This document shows, in pieces, positions 36,605-47,837 of a stretch of DNA of 64,000 bases (the first letter of the stretch is position 1; every line of letters starts with the position of its first letter). The stretch lies in assembly GCA_036924085.1 (NCBI GenBank), contig JAVGWX010000004.1:6944544-7008543 (forward strand), written 5' to 3'. The notes under the pieces were generated by a model. The model worked only from the letters and a program-made list of their open reading frames with translations, made no database searches and was not told the DNA's origin. The DNA is from Ariolimax columbianus (lineage: Eukaryota; Mollusca; Gastropoda; Stylommatophora; Arionidae). Made by a program: the position numbers and the translations under genes.

Positions 36605-37345
36605 ACATGAATACAGTATTGCGAATAGGTTACCTCTGACCTAAATGCGGATTTAGTGATTTGTACATAAAAGTCTTGTATTCTACAATACAAGTCAAAC
36701 TATATTGTCATGATCGTTTTCAGGATCAGGGACAGTTCCGATTTTTAAGTCCACGTCTTAGGGTGTGATATCCTTTTAGGCTCTACGTTATAGTGCGACA
36801 TGTTTATCCTTTTTGAACTTGATAGTTTCGAAGACCCATGGCAATAGGGCTTGTCAGATGGTTAAATGTTTCTAGATGTTCCAGAACTATAGAATTGAGG
36901 ACGTGAAACGTGTACCTACAATGGATAATCTCAAAACAATTTTAAGCGCACGTATTATTCGTATTCTCTGGACATTTTTATTTTCTCTATTTGAAGTTGC
37001 TTATCTTGTATTCTCCAACTTGAATAATATATCACAAGTGATGACTATTAACACATAATAACAACGTAAAATTAATTGCAAAATTACAATATCTCGTTGC
37101 TTTTACCAATATTTATATAGCTAGCAGTGTTAAATGAATACTCATATTAATACAGAGTGCATTATGGGCAAGTTTGGAGCATACTGTCGAGAGAACTGCT
37201 CTGAAAATTGTGTAACGGTCTGCAATAACGAAGACGGGGAATGCACCTGTAAAACGCACTTTTCTGGATTCATGTGCAGAGGTAAACAAAAATCATATAT
37301 TGTTGAAACACACATACATATTGTATATGTAAACCCATTGTATAA
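36605..37345 (+). repeat. Tandem segmental duplication, P-exon copy 1
   Basis: This sequence aligns with about 46,970-47,720, including the intron upstream (ATGCGGATT, TATTCTACAATACAAGT, GTCATGATCGTTTTCAGG), the EGF exon, and intron just downstream (ATTGTTGA-ACACACAT). Identity looks like roughly three quarters by eye, with small indels. It is one half of the P-Q tandem duplication. Confidence 0.75.
37156..37281 (+). CDS. Exon P1: single eight-cysteine EGF-like repeat
   Basis: A 126-bp exon after a TTAATACAG acceptor ending at a GTAAAC donor, phase 1 at both ends. It encodes about 42 residues with eight cysteines: ECIMGKFGAYCRENCSENC, then VTVCNNEDGECTC and a closing FSGFMC. The GKFG--C---C---C start is the usual MEGF-type repeat. 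Its partner at 47,545 is the same length and very similar (for example CNNEDG-CTCK in both). The open frame has no stop and both splice sites are canonical, so it could be functional. Confidence 0.8.
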
Positions 37346-37369
37346 ATGATTATTTCCATATATCTGTAT

Positions 37370-37423
37370 GTGTATCTATATATCTATATATATATGTCTT
37401 TATATATAAATATATATGTATAA

Positions 37424-37464
<41 letters not shown>

Positions 37465-37572
37465 TGTATGTACATGTATGTGTCTGCGAATATACGTATA
37501 TGTATATGTGTGTGTGTGTGCGTGCATGTTTCTGTGTGTGTGTGTGTGTGTGTTTGTGTGTGTGTGTTTGCT
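37370..37572. repeat. (TA)n and (GT)n microsatellites
   Basis: TA-rich repeats at about 37,375-37,460 followed by GT-rich repeats to about 37,570. All frames across it are low-complexity. Confidence 0.9.
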
Positions 37573-37939
37573 ACCATGTCTGTCTACCGTTTATCTAGTT
37601 TGCTTATATAGGCCTGCATGTCTACCTGACTGGTTGTCGTTATGTTCGTATATGCATGTCTGTCTGAATGCCTGCATGTATAGTAGACTTCTTACCATGC
37701 TATTGTTGTGCCTACATGTGAAAGCTTAGCGATACATATACTAGGTGCGTTTAGGTAAAACAATGATTTTTTTTTCAAATAAAAAAAAACAACTGTGTTC
37801 AATTTGTGTACATGCTATTTTTGTGTTGATATAATCTCCAGCAACGTCCCTGCACATATCCTACCTTTTAAGTAATGCTTGAAAAGCTTCAGGGGAGAAA
37901 CATGTGTCAGTATGTGTGAAACAATCCATGACAACATGT
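37573..37939. other. Non-coding DNA
   Basis: Nothing recognised. A/T homopolymers lie near 37,770-37,790. Confidence 0.4.
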
Positions 37940-38690
37940 GTCACTATGGCATCGGTTTCAAAATGCTTACCTGACAGTAATTGTTTAGGGGTCCAAACAG
38001 GTCGAAATCATTTGCAGTGAGAGTTGGGCTGTAAATAGGATTTGACAATACATCCATGACGAGTTGCTGCATATGGCAATTAGTGTAGTTATCTGTATAA
38101 TGCCGAGCGGTATCTTGTAAGATAACGACGTCCTTTGTAATCAAGCTAGTACATTGTTGTCTACAGACAGTTAAACATATCAATTAAAATGCAGACGCAC
38201 TGTTCACTGTTGATAATTTCACCACAGGTTTAGAAAATGAACATGAATGATGCAAGTGTCCCAGAAAACACTCATATACACAATTGTACGACATGTTGTG
38301 GGTGATCTCGCATGCTTGCACTGCTTGAATGTTCGTTGCGATTCATGAGTAAAATGATGAGCCAATATTTCGTCACATGAAATGAAGCGATCCAAAAAGT
38401 CTTGCCTTCTCACGTCAAAACGTTCATTAATGTCAGTGCAGAATTGAAATCGTATGTGCCGGTAAAAAGCGGAAAGACATTTTGTCTCCCAACGTGCACT
38501 AACCTTCCAAAAATGAAAATGTTCATCGAAAATAGTGTCTACCGTAGCCAGAGAAAGACTTGCCTTTAGTGCAATTGTAAGACAGGTAATGCGTCGATGT
38601 TTCAGGCTCAGAAGTTTCATAATATGGATATTCACAGACATGACTGTGGCGTGTTGAGATCCAATACAACCGAAATCATTACTCACGAAT
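37940..38690 (-). pseudogene. mariner transposase relic (D,D34D)
   Basis: Two overlapping minus-strand frames give most of a mariner catalytic domain. The first (38,686-38,219) contains RRITCLTIALKASLSLATV, FQFCTDINERFDV, the first catalytic aspartate in SCDEILAHHFTHES, and SVFWDT. The second (38,183-37,944) has the second aspartate in VILQDTARHYT and the third in TANDFDLFGPLN, with exactly 34 residues between them, the mariner-type spacing. A frameshift or short gap separates the two parts, and the N-terminal DNA-binding region is missing or too decayed. Terminal inverted repeats were not found. It is dead cut-and-paste transposon material. Confidence 0.85.
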
Positions 38691-38844
38691 ATATGTGTTT
38701 CTCTAAAACGTGTAAACCATTTAAATGTCGTGTTTGAATACCTTAAGTTGTAACGTTCCTACAAGCAATGATGAGTGGAAGAAAGCAATCAGCTGAAGAA
38801 AAAGCGGAAACGCTCGAGGGTCATTTGTTTTTATTGCTGACGAC

Positions 38845-39310
38845 TACACATCCTGTTTTCGCTCTTTACCTTCATATTCTTTTCAGTTTTGGATTACAGC
38901 CAGATACATCGAACTTAAAAGATGCCTCCATTGTCCACTTGTACAAACGAAAGGGTCCCCAGTGTTGACGATCGATATGAAAAATGCAGATTTTTGACTT
39001 CATGAGAAATATTATGATCATAATTGTAACTTGTAGTTTTTCTTGACCTGAAACAAGCCGTTGATACCATCAACAGGGAAGGAATCTGGCATAGCATGAT
39101 GAATTTTGGTTTTCCCGGCAGAATGATTAAAGTTGTCAGACAGTTTCATTACGACATGATGGCTGCACTGCTGAACGAAGGGCACTTGTTTAAAGGGTTT
39201 CCAGTTAAGCAGTCAACCATGACTGAGTTTCCGGTTGCATGCAGCAACACAAGGAGAACTAAGGAACTCTTCCACTCTTACCAACCTAGGCAAATCGGTC
39301 ACTAGAGGAG
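38845..39310 (+). pseudogene. RTE reverse-transcriptase relic
   Basis: It reads KDASIVHLYKRKG near 38,920, then after a deletion VVFLDLKQAVDTINREGIWH near 39,035 (palm motif A region) and FGFPGRMIKVVRQFHYDMMA. This wording is typical of RTE pols and closer to that clade than to the I-like elements here. It ends soon after the motif with no FADD. Confidence 0.7.
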
Positions 39311-39434
39311 AGAATATATAATTACAAGTGAACAACATGATTGCAATCGCAAGCTACTCGTATTAGAGGCTGCACAGGGGTAAATGGAACACCCAATGCA
39401 CCAGTGTTACTACTAAGGCAAACGTTTACGTCGT

Positions 39435-40872
39435 TTAACACGTTCAGGATCAATGACCGATTTATCGGTGTCTGATGTAAACCACATAGGACCATTTACC
39501 GCTAAATCGTTTTTGTTTTTTTTGTAGAATCGTGATTCCGGTTTTTTTATAACCAGAACTAGAACATCTTCAGTTTGTGAAATTTGAGTTGAACCACTTG
39601 TGTTTTGGTTCTGAGTAAGTGAAATATTTGCGTTTGTAAGTAGCTGAACTACTTTGTTGATTCCTAAATAATAGACCACAACGATGCAGTGCAGAACAAG
39701 CTAGAGCTGTTTTTGAAACTTATTAGTTAGTGATTAAATACCGAACGGCGATTCAGAGGATATCGATCACAGTGATAGTACTAGTAGGACTAGGGCTAAC
39801 AAATTAAAACAGTCTGGTTTAGGATTAGTTGGTGATTTCTTCCAGTCAGGGACTATCAGGGCTCCTGAATCATCGTGAAACAACGATGAAACTGATTTCG
39901 AGGATGAAACAGGTACGTTGATGATGATACGATAATGGCAATTATGCGAGGTAAAAGACGCATTCGAAACCACAGTGGACTACTAGACATGGTGATGGGT
40001 GGTGTGATTCCTTAAATGTAGAGACATTTGGAGCATCTCACTTCAGACAACTAAATTGTGGCAGCAGACTAAATATTGCTGAAAATTGCTCACCTCTTCA
40101 AAGCTTTCTCTTCTTGCTGAAAGAACCAATTGTTGACAACATCATAAAATATGTTAATGAGTATGCCTAGTAGAAACCTGACGTGATAACATCACGAAAA
40201 CATGTAAATGGACACAACATGAAAGAGATGTTGTTTTGCAGTTTCAAGCAGTCATAGGCTTATTGGTCCATCAAACCCCAAAGCAGTAGTAACTGATTTT
40301 CGTTTTCAATGTTAAGAAGAACCAAATTATTTTTTGTTTTATCAATCAATTTTACATGCAGCTGTTCCAGATGCTCTTGGGAAATACACGGTTAAACCGT
40401 TTGTAAACGCACTCGTTGTCAGTTTTCAAGAAACATTTTACCCATTTGAAAACATATGCATCATATCATGATATGGTAATATGTCAGAAGGGACAATTTA
40501 CATAAAAACAGTACAATCCTAGCAGGCCCAGCAAATACCACATCAAATCCTATGAACTCTGCGACTCGATCACTGGATATGTTTTCAATTTCTTAGTGTA
40601 TTTTTCATCTTGCGCAGCTTAGAAACCTGGAACGGACCCAAATTCTTCATATGCTGTTAACGTTTATGACATATTACTAGAAGGCATCACTGGACATCAC
40701 CATTTGTTTTCTGACAGGTACTATTCGTCCTTGCCTCTTGTTCAGTTTTTGCGTCAGGGACACCACCGCTACACTGGAACTCTGAATGTAAACAGACGAG
40801 GTTTTTCATCATAACAAAATATACTGAGTTTATAAGCTTCTGCAGAGGCTGTAAACAAACTGTCTTATGCAT
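39435..40872 (+). pseudogene. piggyBac transposase relic
   Basis: Frame-jumping reading gives an acidic N-terminal region near 39,750 (SEDIDHSDST), FVDNIIKYVNEYA-like wording near 40,130, then KYTVKPFVNALVVSFQETF near 40,390. QKGQFT-KQYNPSRPSKYHI and SYELCDSITGYVFNF follow near 40,490-40,590, and SDRYYSSLPLVQFLRQGHHR and GTLNVNRRGF near 40,715-40,805. These are ordered landmarks of the piggyBac DDE domain. A TTAA at 39,435 followed by an ACCGATTTATCGGT imperfect palindrome may be the left end with its TTAA target, though this is inference. The right end is not found and a CR1-like fragment abuts at 40,877. Confidence 0.75.
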
Positions 40873-40876
40873 TGCT

Positions 40877-41083
40877 CTAACATATATGCGCTTCTAATCT
40901 TTTCTTGAATGTATCAGTGAGTGTGGCCTCCACTCCTTTCTGTGACAATGCATTCCACGCATCCATCAGTCTTTCATTTAAAAAAAATATATACTTTCTA
41001 ATATGTACCGAAAAAATTGCATTTTTTAGATACGTTGTAGATGTGCCTTTGATTCTTGTAGGTTGTTGTATTTTGGAAAACAT
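40877..41083 (-). pseudogene. C-terminus of a CR1/L2-like LINE
   Basis: A minus-strand frame of 68 codons reads VHIRKYIFFLNERLMDAWNA, then LSQKGVEATLTDTFKKRLEAH. The R-KYFF--RV---WN-LP-----A-----FK--LD signature is the standard last stretch of CR1-, L2- and related LINE pols. Upstream RT is not visible. Confidence 0.65.
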
Positions 41084-41090
41084 GACATAA

Positions 41091-41929
41091 CCTAATTAAT
41101 CCTTTGAGTTAATTATCTTGTTAACATTTATTGTCACCTATAATTGATATCGTGTAATTAATGGAGATTTGGGAAAGGAGGTTGGGATGTGTGGAAGGGG
41201 GGTGAGTGGAAATCGTTACTTACTGATTATCAGTGTCTTTGTCTAGCTTGTTTCTGCATGTTCATTATCTGGTATACTGGGTTGTACATGCATATCTGGT
41301 ATACATCTGCCTGTATGTATTGTCTATCCATCATCGACTTGGTGCCGGGCATTGTTCTAGTGTTTCTGTTGGTGTTGCTCCGGTGATGATGCGTGTAACT
41401 TTGCTGAAAACGCTTCTTACTTTCACAAAGTGTGTTCCATTTGGAGTGACTCAGGACGTAATGACATACCCCCAAATATCGGTGTGACACTTTTTGTGTA
41501 TAATGATATTAAAGTCCGTTTAGGTCAGGATAAAACCAAACAAACGTCCGGTGAAAACTAGAAAGGTCAGTCGAATGTGAGTTTTAGTTGGAATTAACAT
41601 TCTAAAACAAACAATACGTTCAGGTATCATTTTATATTTCGTTGGAAACTTAACTACACCAGATCAAAGGAACTGAGTAAATATAACATAATATACAGTT
41701 ACCTGCCTAGTTGTGTATATAAATACGTTATAAAAATGTCCATACCATGGAATAATAATTAAAGATGTTAACAGTGCTATTGGAATCAGTATTGCTTTCT
41801 GGATATGAGCCTGGACAAAGAATACACAAACAGGAATGCCTTACCACATCAAAAATAATGTTTCTAGAATAAAGCCTAAGTATAAATCCATATACGACTA
41901 GGAAATCATTCTCTCTTTTTTGCTTGCTC
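41091..41929. other. Non-coding DNA
   Basis: No recognised gene or repeat. Confidence 0.4.
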
Positions 41930-42012
41930 TCTGTATCTCTCTCCCTCCCTCTCTATTTATGTCATTATATATCTCTCTTTATCTCTTTCTCTCTCTCTCT
42001 CGCTCTCTCTGG
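41930..42012. repeat. (CT)n microsatellite
   Basis: CTCTCTCT-rich tract with interruptions. Confidence 0.85.
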
Positions 42013-42099
42013 CTCTATTTATTAAATTTACGTGTTACTTTTTCATGTTTATATATCATTTCTTTTTACAAACGCTTTTCTGAAGCGAATACGAACAAT

Positions 42100-43225
42100 A
42101 GTTGGTCAAGTACATACATGACGGCTTGCAGGAAATCTCACAGTGCTACGGCGACTCAAGTTCCAAGATCAATCCGAGCAAAGCCTGTAAGATGTTGTAC
42201 TCTTTCAATAATTGCATAGTAAGGCTGAACTACCACGCATCATATCTGATGGTTGCACCATTGACAGGTGTGACAGGTTGAACTACTTCGGAGTCACATT
42301 TGATAGCAGTTTCCCCTATAATTGAGTTGCAATTGAGACACCCAGAGTGTGATGATCTGATACATGTTAGGATTGTTACTGGCGTCAAAGACTACATGCG
42401 TGTCAGCACAAACACGCAGCACGCTATGTAGAGTAACATATCAGACATCAAGGGATAAAGAGACAAGCGAGGGGTGTCATTGAAGGTACAGGCTGAGACA
42501 ACAATCGGACACGTCACTCAAGCTGTGACGATAGCAAATGGGTAAGAATGGGTCTACAAGGATGATCTTATTATAGAGTACCCGAAAGCCATCATAGCCT
42601 TAGACAATGGATGCAGAAAAGGGAGCAGGAAAAGAGCAGATCATGAGGTGATTCAGCTTATAACTGAATACGCAGATGCAAGATACCGCCATATACACTG
42701 ACGGATCATTGCTTTGCGGTGGGACATCAGGCTGATAATTGTTTGCTAGAGTGATAGTACAGGTCGCTGCTGAGTGCAGTAGGACATGCATAGTAATAAC
42801 TTCCAGTATGAGAATGGGGACAGAAGCAGTAACCTCTGCACTGAAATGGATATCTGAGACTTCTAAAACAAAGGCAGTCATTGTGACAGACGCACAATAC
42901 ATACTTCACAATGTACAGAAGGGATGCCTTAGGTACTAGTGCATATGAGGTATTTGGGTCTCAAACATCCAGGGGTAGAAATCGATCTGTTGACCTGCTT
43001 ATGCTGGGGTTAGTGTACTGAAAGTGCTAACACCATGGCTGCACATGGTTCCATCATAGGCATATTAGTGGTGGAGAGAAGTGACGTATAGAAATCATTC
43101 AATGGTCACCTGTTGGATGTAGACACCGCAATATATGAAGTAATAATCCCAGTATCGGCAGTAAACAAGGTTCGATCGGGGTATGGCACAAGAGAGAACG
43201 GGGGCAGGTGAATGTACAGCCAGCG
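42100..43225 (+). pseudogene. RT thumb and RNase H relic, second I-like LINE family
   Basis: SSSKINPSKACKMLYSFNN near 42,160 is the region after the RT active site. RNase H follows near 42,690 (a DGS-like YTDGSL) and continues with CIVITSSMRMGTEAVTSALK near 42,790 and VIVTDAQYILHNVQKG near 42,880, so the E and second D positions are visible. Sequence to 43,220 aligns with the tail of the 20.4-21.0 kb relic (RVYSQRAIWT-type wording). Stops break it throughout. Confidence 0.7.
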
Positions 43226-44024
43226 AGCTATATGGACCCTTGTCATCCATACCTTATGCCATTTGATGATAGGGACTGATCACAAATGGGTATACCAAGA
43301 CTGCAGTGACGTTGATTCTTAGAAACATAAACATAACCATACAACTATCGGGCTATGATATATGTATCAAACACTGTACGAATAACGTCATCAAGCAAAG
43401 TATCCTTACTATATCAATCAGTGAAACAAGTGTGTTACGTGTTTAACACGATGTCGCCTTTACCAAAATGGATCATCAAGGTCCCATCTCATTGTCCATT
43501 GAGAATGATCTTCTTATTAATGTATGTACAACAATCGTAATCATCTAACACTGAAGCAATCTTACTAACTAAACATATTGTTATTATTATTCTTAACTTG
43601 TAGAGTATGTGATTGTTTGAACTCTCCTGAAGTATGGACTTTATGTGCTGAGGTTTTGTAGTGAACCAATCCTCGTCTAAAGACTTTTGTGGTATCTCAA
43701 CTGTGTTGTTTAATCTGGTTCTCTGTTAGTTTCACTCGGGCAGTTAGTTATTCCAGGTCCGTTTTCTCAGTGAACAGCAAAGGCTTTGTGACAGTTACAA
43801 TTTAGTTCTTGTTTCACAGAAAATAGCAACGGGCCCTTGAGTCTGTTGTGCCTTAAGTATCGTCGTTCGCGGAGCGCCATCTGTTCTCCAACAGTGACAT
43901 CTTATGTCGTGTCGCTCATGGAGAGCAATTGTTCTGTGGCTGAGGTATTGTTGGTCTTATCACTCAGCCGGTCGGATGTACACCAAATTACACATCCACA
44001 TGTTTACATTGGAAGACAAGTGCT
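43226..44024. other. Non-coding DNA
   Basis: An isolated IKVPSHC reading near 43,475 recalls the RNase H W-PSH strand, but nothing around it supports a domain. The rest is unassigned. Confidence 0.35.
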
Positions 44025-44750
44025 GATTTGGGTTGGCACAGTCATAGCCACTCAGGCAAGAACTGCTCTGCTCTCTCACTGAGTCTTCTTCTCTGTGTGT
44101 CTTTTATGTGTGTTCATCTCAAATACATTGATTCCCTAAATATACGTGTCCTTCTACATGTGAGTCAACGGTGTATGTGGCTCTACCGTGCTAAGTACAC
44201 TTTCTAAGTCCTGCGGACACCGTTAAACACAGATACACTTTGTTAGAACTTTCAACCTGAATCTGGTGTCGTCAGATTTCCAGTTAACTGAGCAAAACGT
44301 GACACTTTCATTGTTCTGGATAATCCTGTAAATTGATATCTCCCAAGATTCCAAAGAATGGGCCACTGTTTTTAGCTGTAGTGTACTAGCAAGGTTCTCA
44401 CGGCATGTGATAGAGTACTCTCGAGTAGTGTTTACAGCGATCCACTCAAAATCGGAACACTTGCGAATATGGTATACCTGCCTCATAACACTGCCTTCAG
44501 TCATTTTTGGTACGGCTGCAACATTGCACCAGGTTATTTCCCCTTGAACGTGTATGCAAAAATGTGCATTTGATGGTTATTATTGCAGCATTTGTTTACA
44601 TAATGTATTTCCTAGCCACAAGTTCAACTTTATGTTTACGTCATTTAATACGATGCGTGTAGTGTTTAGTGCTCCTTCATACTTCACGTCACAAACTATG
44701 TGAGAATAGTCAGGTAAACAATCAACAAAAGTACATGTTTTATTTTACAG

Positions 44751-44882
44751 AATGTGAGCTAGGATATTTCGGAGAAAACTGTTCATATCAGTGCCCGCGT
44801 CACTGTGCTGGTCAGATATGTAACAGGTATTCCGGAAATTGTACCTCGTGTAATGGAACCCGTTTTGGGGCACACTGTGAAG
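44751..44882 (+). CDS. Exon Q1: single eight-cysteine EGF-like repeat
   Basis: A 132-bp exon after TTTTATTTTACAG, ending at a GTATTG donor, phase 1 on both sides. It encodes about 44 residues with eight cysteines: ECELGYFGENCSYQCPRHC, then an IC-RYSGNCTSC segment and a closing GTRFGAHC. This is an MEGF-type repeat. The partner at 57,749 has the same length, boundaries and splice sites and differs at about ten residues, none of them a cysteine. Retained cysteines and open frame in both copies suggest both were under constraint. Confidence 0.8.
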
Positions 44883-45239
44883 GTATTGTAATGTCTCAGC
44901 GGCAGCAGGATACATGCAATACCGATACGTGTATATGTATCAACCACCTTTATCACAATCACCTTATATAAAATCACCATTTTAATACATGCGCCGTATT
45001 GCTAAAAGTAGTTTCTTTTTTCATTCTTTCTTGTGGATGAACGTATCGTGTTTTTACAAAACATATATGAATCACAACCAATGTTTCCATAACAATGGTT
45101 ATGAGTTACACTCCCAAATACCTGTTATTATCACGGTGCATTGTGACGTTATACAAACAGCAACTATGTACATCTTTCTGGAATGCAAACTCGCTCAAGA
45201 TGGACACACATCTGAAACAAGGTTCATTGGCATTGCTCT

Positions 45240-45700
45240 TGCCCAAGAGGCCTTTAACTAACTAACGAACATCTAGAAACCAAATCACTGATCGAACACA
45301 ACAAGCTCATTTTATATAATCGCAACGTATTACCAATAATCACCTATGGATGTGAATGTTGACACATTAGAAAGGCATTATGAAAAGAAGATATATGCAT
45401 TTGAGAAAAAGTGAATTAGACAATTTGTTGACATTGGCTGGGATGGATTAATCATCAACAAATCATTAAGATAATATACAAAACAACAACATATGTTATA
45501 CCTCATAAAAATAAACTGGTGGTCATATATAGGACATGATCTTAGAAAAGATAGCAACATACTCCCTCAACATGCATTTAATTTGCCACCATCTAGCAGG
45601 AGGAAACGAGGAAGAAAGAATGACACTCTCTGCAGACAATCCTCAAGTAAGGTTTCACTTGGGGCTTGAAAACATACTTGAACTGAAACAAATGGCGTCA
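45240..45700 (+). pseudogene. LINE pol C-terminus inside the duplicated segment, copy 1
   Basis: It reads RNVLPIITYGCEC near 45,325, FEKK-IRQFVDIGWDGLIINK near 45,405, then INWWSYIGHDLRKDSNILPQ near 45,510 and RRKRGRKN near 45,600. This is the post-RT tail of a LINE lineage related to RTE/CR1-like pols. Its counterpart at 58.3-58.8 kb lies at the same relative place, so the insertion predates the segmental duplication. Confidence 0.65.
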
Positions 45701-46510
45701 CATAAATTAAACTGGAGAGCACCGATTTAAAACGTATGTGTCGTGTATGGCACTTAGAGAGCGTTGACTAAATGACATCGACATGCATACTGACATGAAC
45801 AATTACAGTTAGTAATGTAGAATAGAGAAAAAAAAACATGTATCGGCGGGATTTCTGTCTGAGAAAAAGTATATCCCCCCAAAAAAACAACAAATAATGA
45901 TTCATCAAAGAAAATTGCACTATATTATTATATCCTTTATTATCATTCACTGTCTGATAGAACTATATCATCGTCACCAAAATATAATTGTAGTATTTGA
46001 AAGATACAACAACGTGTATGGAAATGGACTGCTGAGCTGATACATAATATTTACAAAATGGGTACTTACACCTGATTAGAAAACTAGAGCAGTGACGAAC
46101 TTTGACTTTATCTCTAAACTTGAAAAAGGAATTTCAATGAGTAACGAATTATGACTATCTCTCTTCTACTGGATAAGGCACATCGAGAAGTGTCGGACTT
46201 TTGACCATCTCTCTGTAAATAATACATTTCATCACCGTGAGGCAGACTTTGAACATCTCTTTACACCTGAATACGTGATAAATGATTTTCCTCTTATGCG
46301 TTCGTTCTTAACGTCCCGGTACCAAGCCCTAAACAGAACTTTGCAAGTAGCACAGTGTAGTCCTCATTACTGAATGTGTTGTTGTCGCTAGTTTTCAGCT
46401 TTACTGCTATATGTATGTCAATGGCTATTATTGTGATTTATGTAACGGAGGTAATGTATTCTCTTAAAATGTGACATCATCGGTTTATGAACATTATAAT
46501 GTTATTTTCG

Positions 46511-46969
46511 AATAAAACGAATATACTACTAAATTCGATTATCCATCCTTTCCATTCAACGGGTTAGTATGCTAGCATCCTACCGTTCTACACAGTGCTG
46601 CAGACGACAAACATGGAAACACATCATACAGGAAGACACAGATCAGAAGAACCGATGAACGTATGGATAATTCGGCAGACGACAGACGTCTGGTACATGC
46701 AATGTTTAGATCTCCTACGCGTTGGTCTTGCCCAATATTTCTCCACTAAAACAATTTCAAGACTTCAGAAGGAAAGACGGAGACTCACTGAACTTCCACT
46801 GCCCAAGATATAGATATGTGTTGTTATCTAGAACATAAGATGACAATTATTGTTTTTGTGGTTGATATTCTGTTCCTGCGACTCACAACGAAAAGCTGTT
46901 CTTCATTTGACATTAACAATTAACATATGACATTCACAATCAACATATGATATTCGAAGCAAACTGATG
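46511..46969. other. Non-coding DNA between duplicated segments
   Basis: No recognised similarity. An open frame of 72 codons at 46,595-46,813 has no domain I recognise and no flanking splice sites I trust. Confidence 0.35.
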
Positions 46970-47730
46970 ACAAAAATACAGCATTGCGAATATATTACTT
47001 ATGACCTCAATGCGGATTCAGTTGTGTATACATAAAAGTCTGGTATTCTACAATACAAGTAAAACGTCAACATATACTGTCATGATCGTTTTCAGGGACA
47101 AGGGCACTGTGGTTTTTTTTAAATTTTCAAGGCATTGCTTGTGCTTTCATTTGTGTCTCCACGTTATAGTGCGAAATGTTTATCATTACATAACTTGATA
47201 GTTTCGTAGGCCCATTGCAATAGTTCTTGTCAGATAGCTTAATGTCTCTAGATGTTCCAGAACTACAGAATGGATGACGTGAAACGTGTACCTAATATGA
47301 ACGATCCCAAAACAATTTAACGCATACGCAACATTGATGTCCTCTGGACATTTTTATTTTTTTTTAACTGACCCAGCTTATTTTTCTGCGATCATGTGTT
47401 TTCCTCCTTGAAGAATATATTACAAGTGATGACTATGAACACAAAATATCAACGTAAATCTAATTGTGCAATTAAGAAGTCTCGTTGATTTTACTAACGT
47501 TTAAATATCTAACAGTGTTTAATAGGATAATCATCTTAATACAGAGTGTCCTATGGGCAAGTTTGGAGCAGAATGTCACGGGAACTGCTCTGAAAATTGT
47601 GCCACCGTTTGCAATAACGAAGATGGGAGTTGTACGTGTAAAGCGCCTTATACTGGAACCAGGTGCAATGGTAAATACATATCACCTATTGTTGATACAC
47701 ACATATTTATATTCTATATAAATCACATTG
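46970..47730 (+). repeat. Tandem segmental duplication, P-exon copy 2
   Basis: It is the partner of 36,605-37,345, colinear through intron, EGF exon and downstream intron. It starts about 460 bp after the end of the Q1 segment, so the order P1-Q1-P2-Q2 reflects duplication of a P-Q block. Confidence 0.75.
47545..47670 (+). CDS. Exon P2: single eight-cysteine EGF-like repeat
   Basis: A 126-bp exon after a TTAATACAG acceptor, ending at GTAAAT, phase 1 at both ends. It encodes ECPMGKFGAECHGNCSENC, then ATVCNNEDGSCTC and a closing YTGTRC. All eight cysteines match exon P1, and intervening residues differ at about a quarter of positions. It could be spliced after Q1 without frame shift. Confidence 0.8.
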
Positions 47731-47837
47731 TATCTATCTATCCATCGATCTATCGCTCTCTTTATATGTCTAACTTTCTATGTATGTATATGTCTGCATA
47801 TTTATCATTCTAAATATGTATAATAATACAGATTTCC

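Larger units (their letters stand above)
44025..46510 (+). repeat. Tandem segmental duplication, Q-exon copy 1
   Basis: It aligns with 57,020-60,065. Shared landmarks in order are ACTCAGGCAAG near 44,050, CTACATGTGAGTCAACG near 44,155, CCAAGATTCCAAAGAATGGG near 44,343, the Q exon, a LINE C-terminus near 45,300, the GACTATCTCT-type repeats near 46,150, and TTTGCAAGTAGCA near 46,340. The two copies differ by many substitutions and by a repeat expansion in the other copy. Confidence 0.85.

Noticed and set aside
43355..43540. RNase H fragment around IKVPSHC
   Set aside because: Only seven residues resemble the motif and flanking sequence does not continue the fold.
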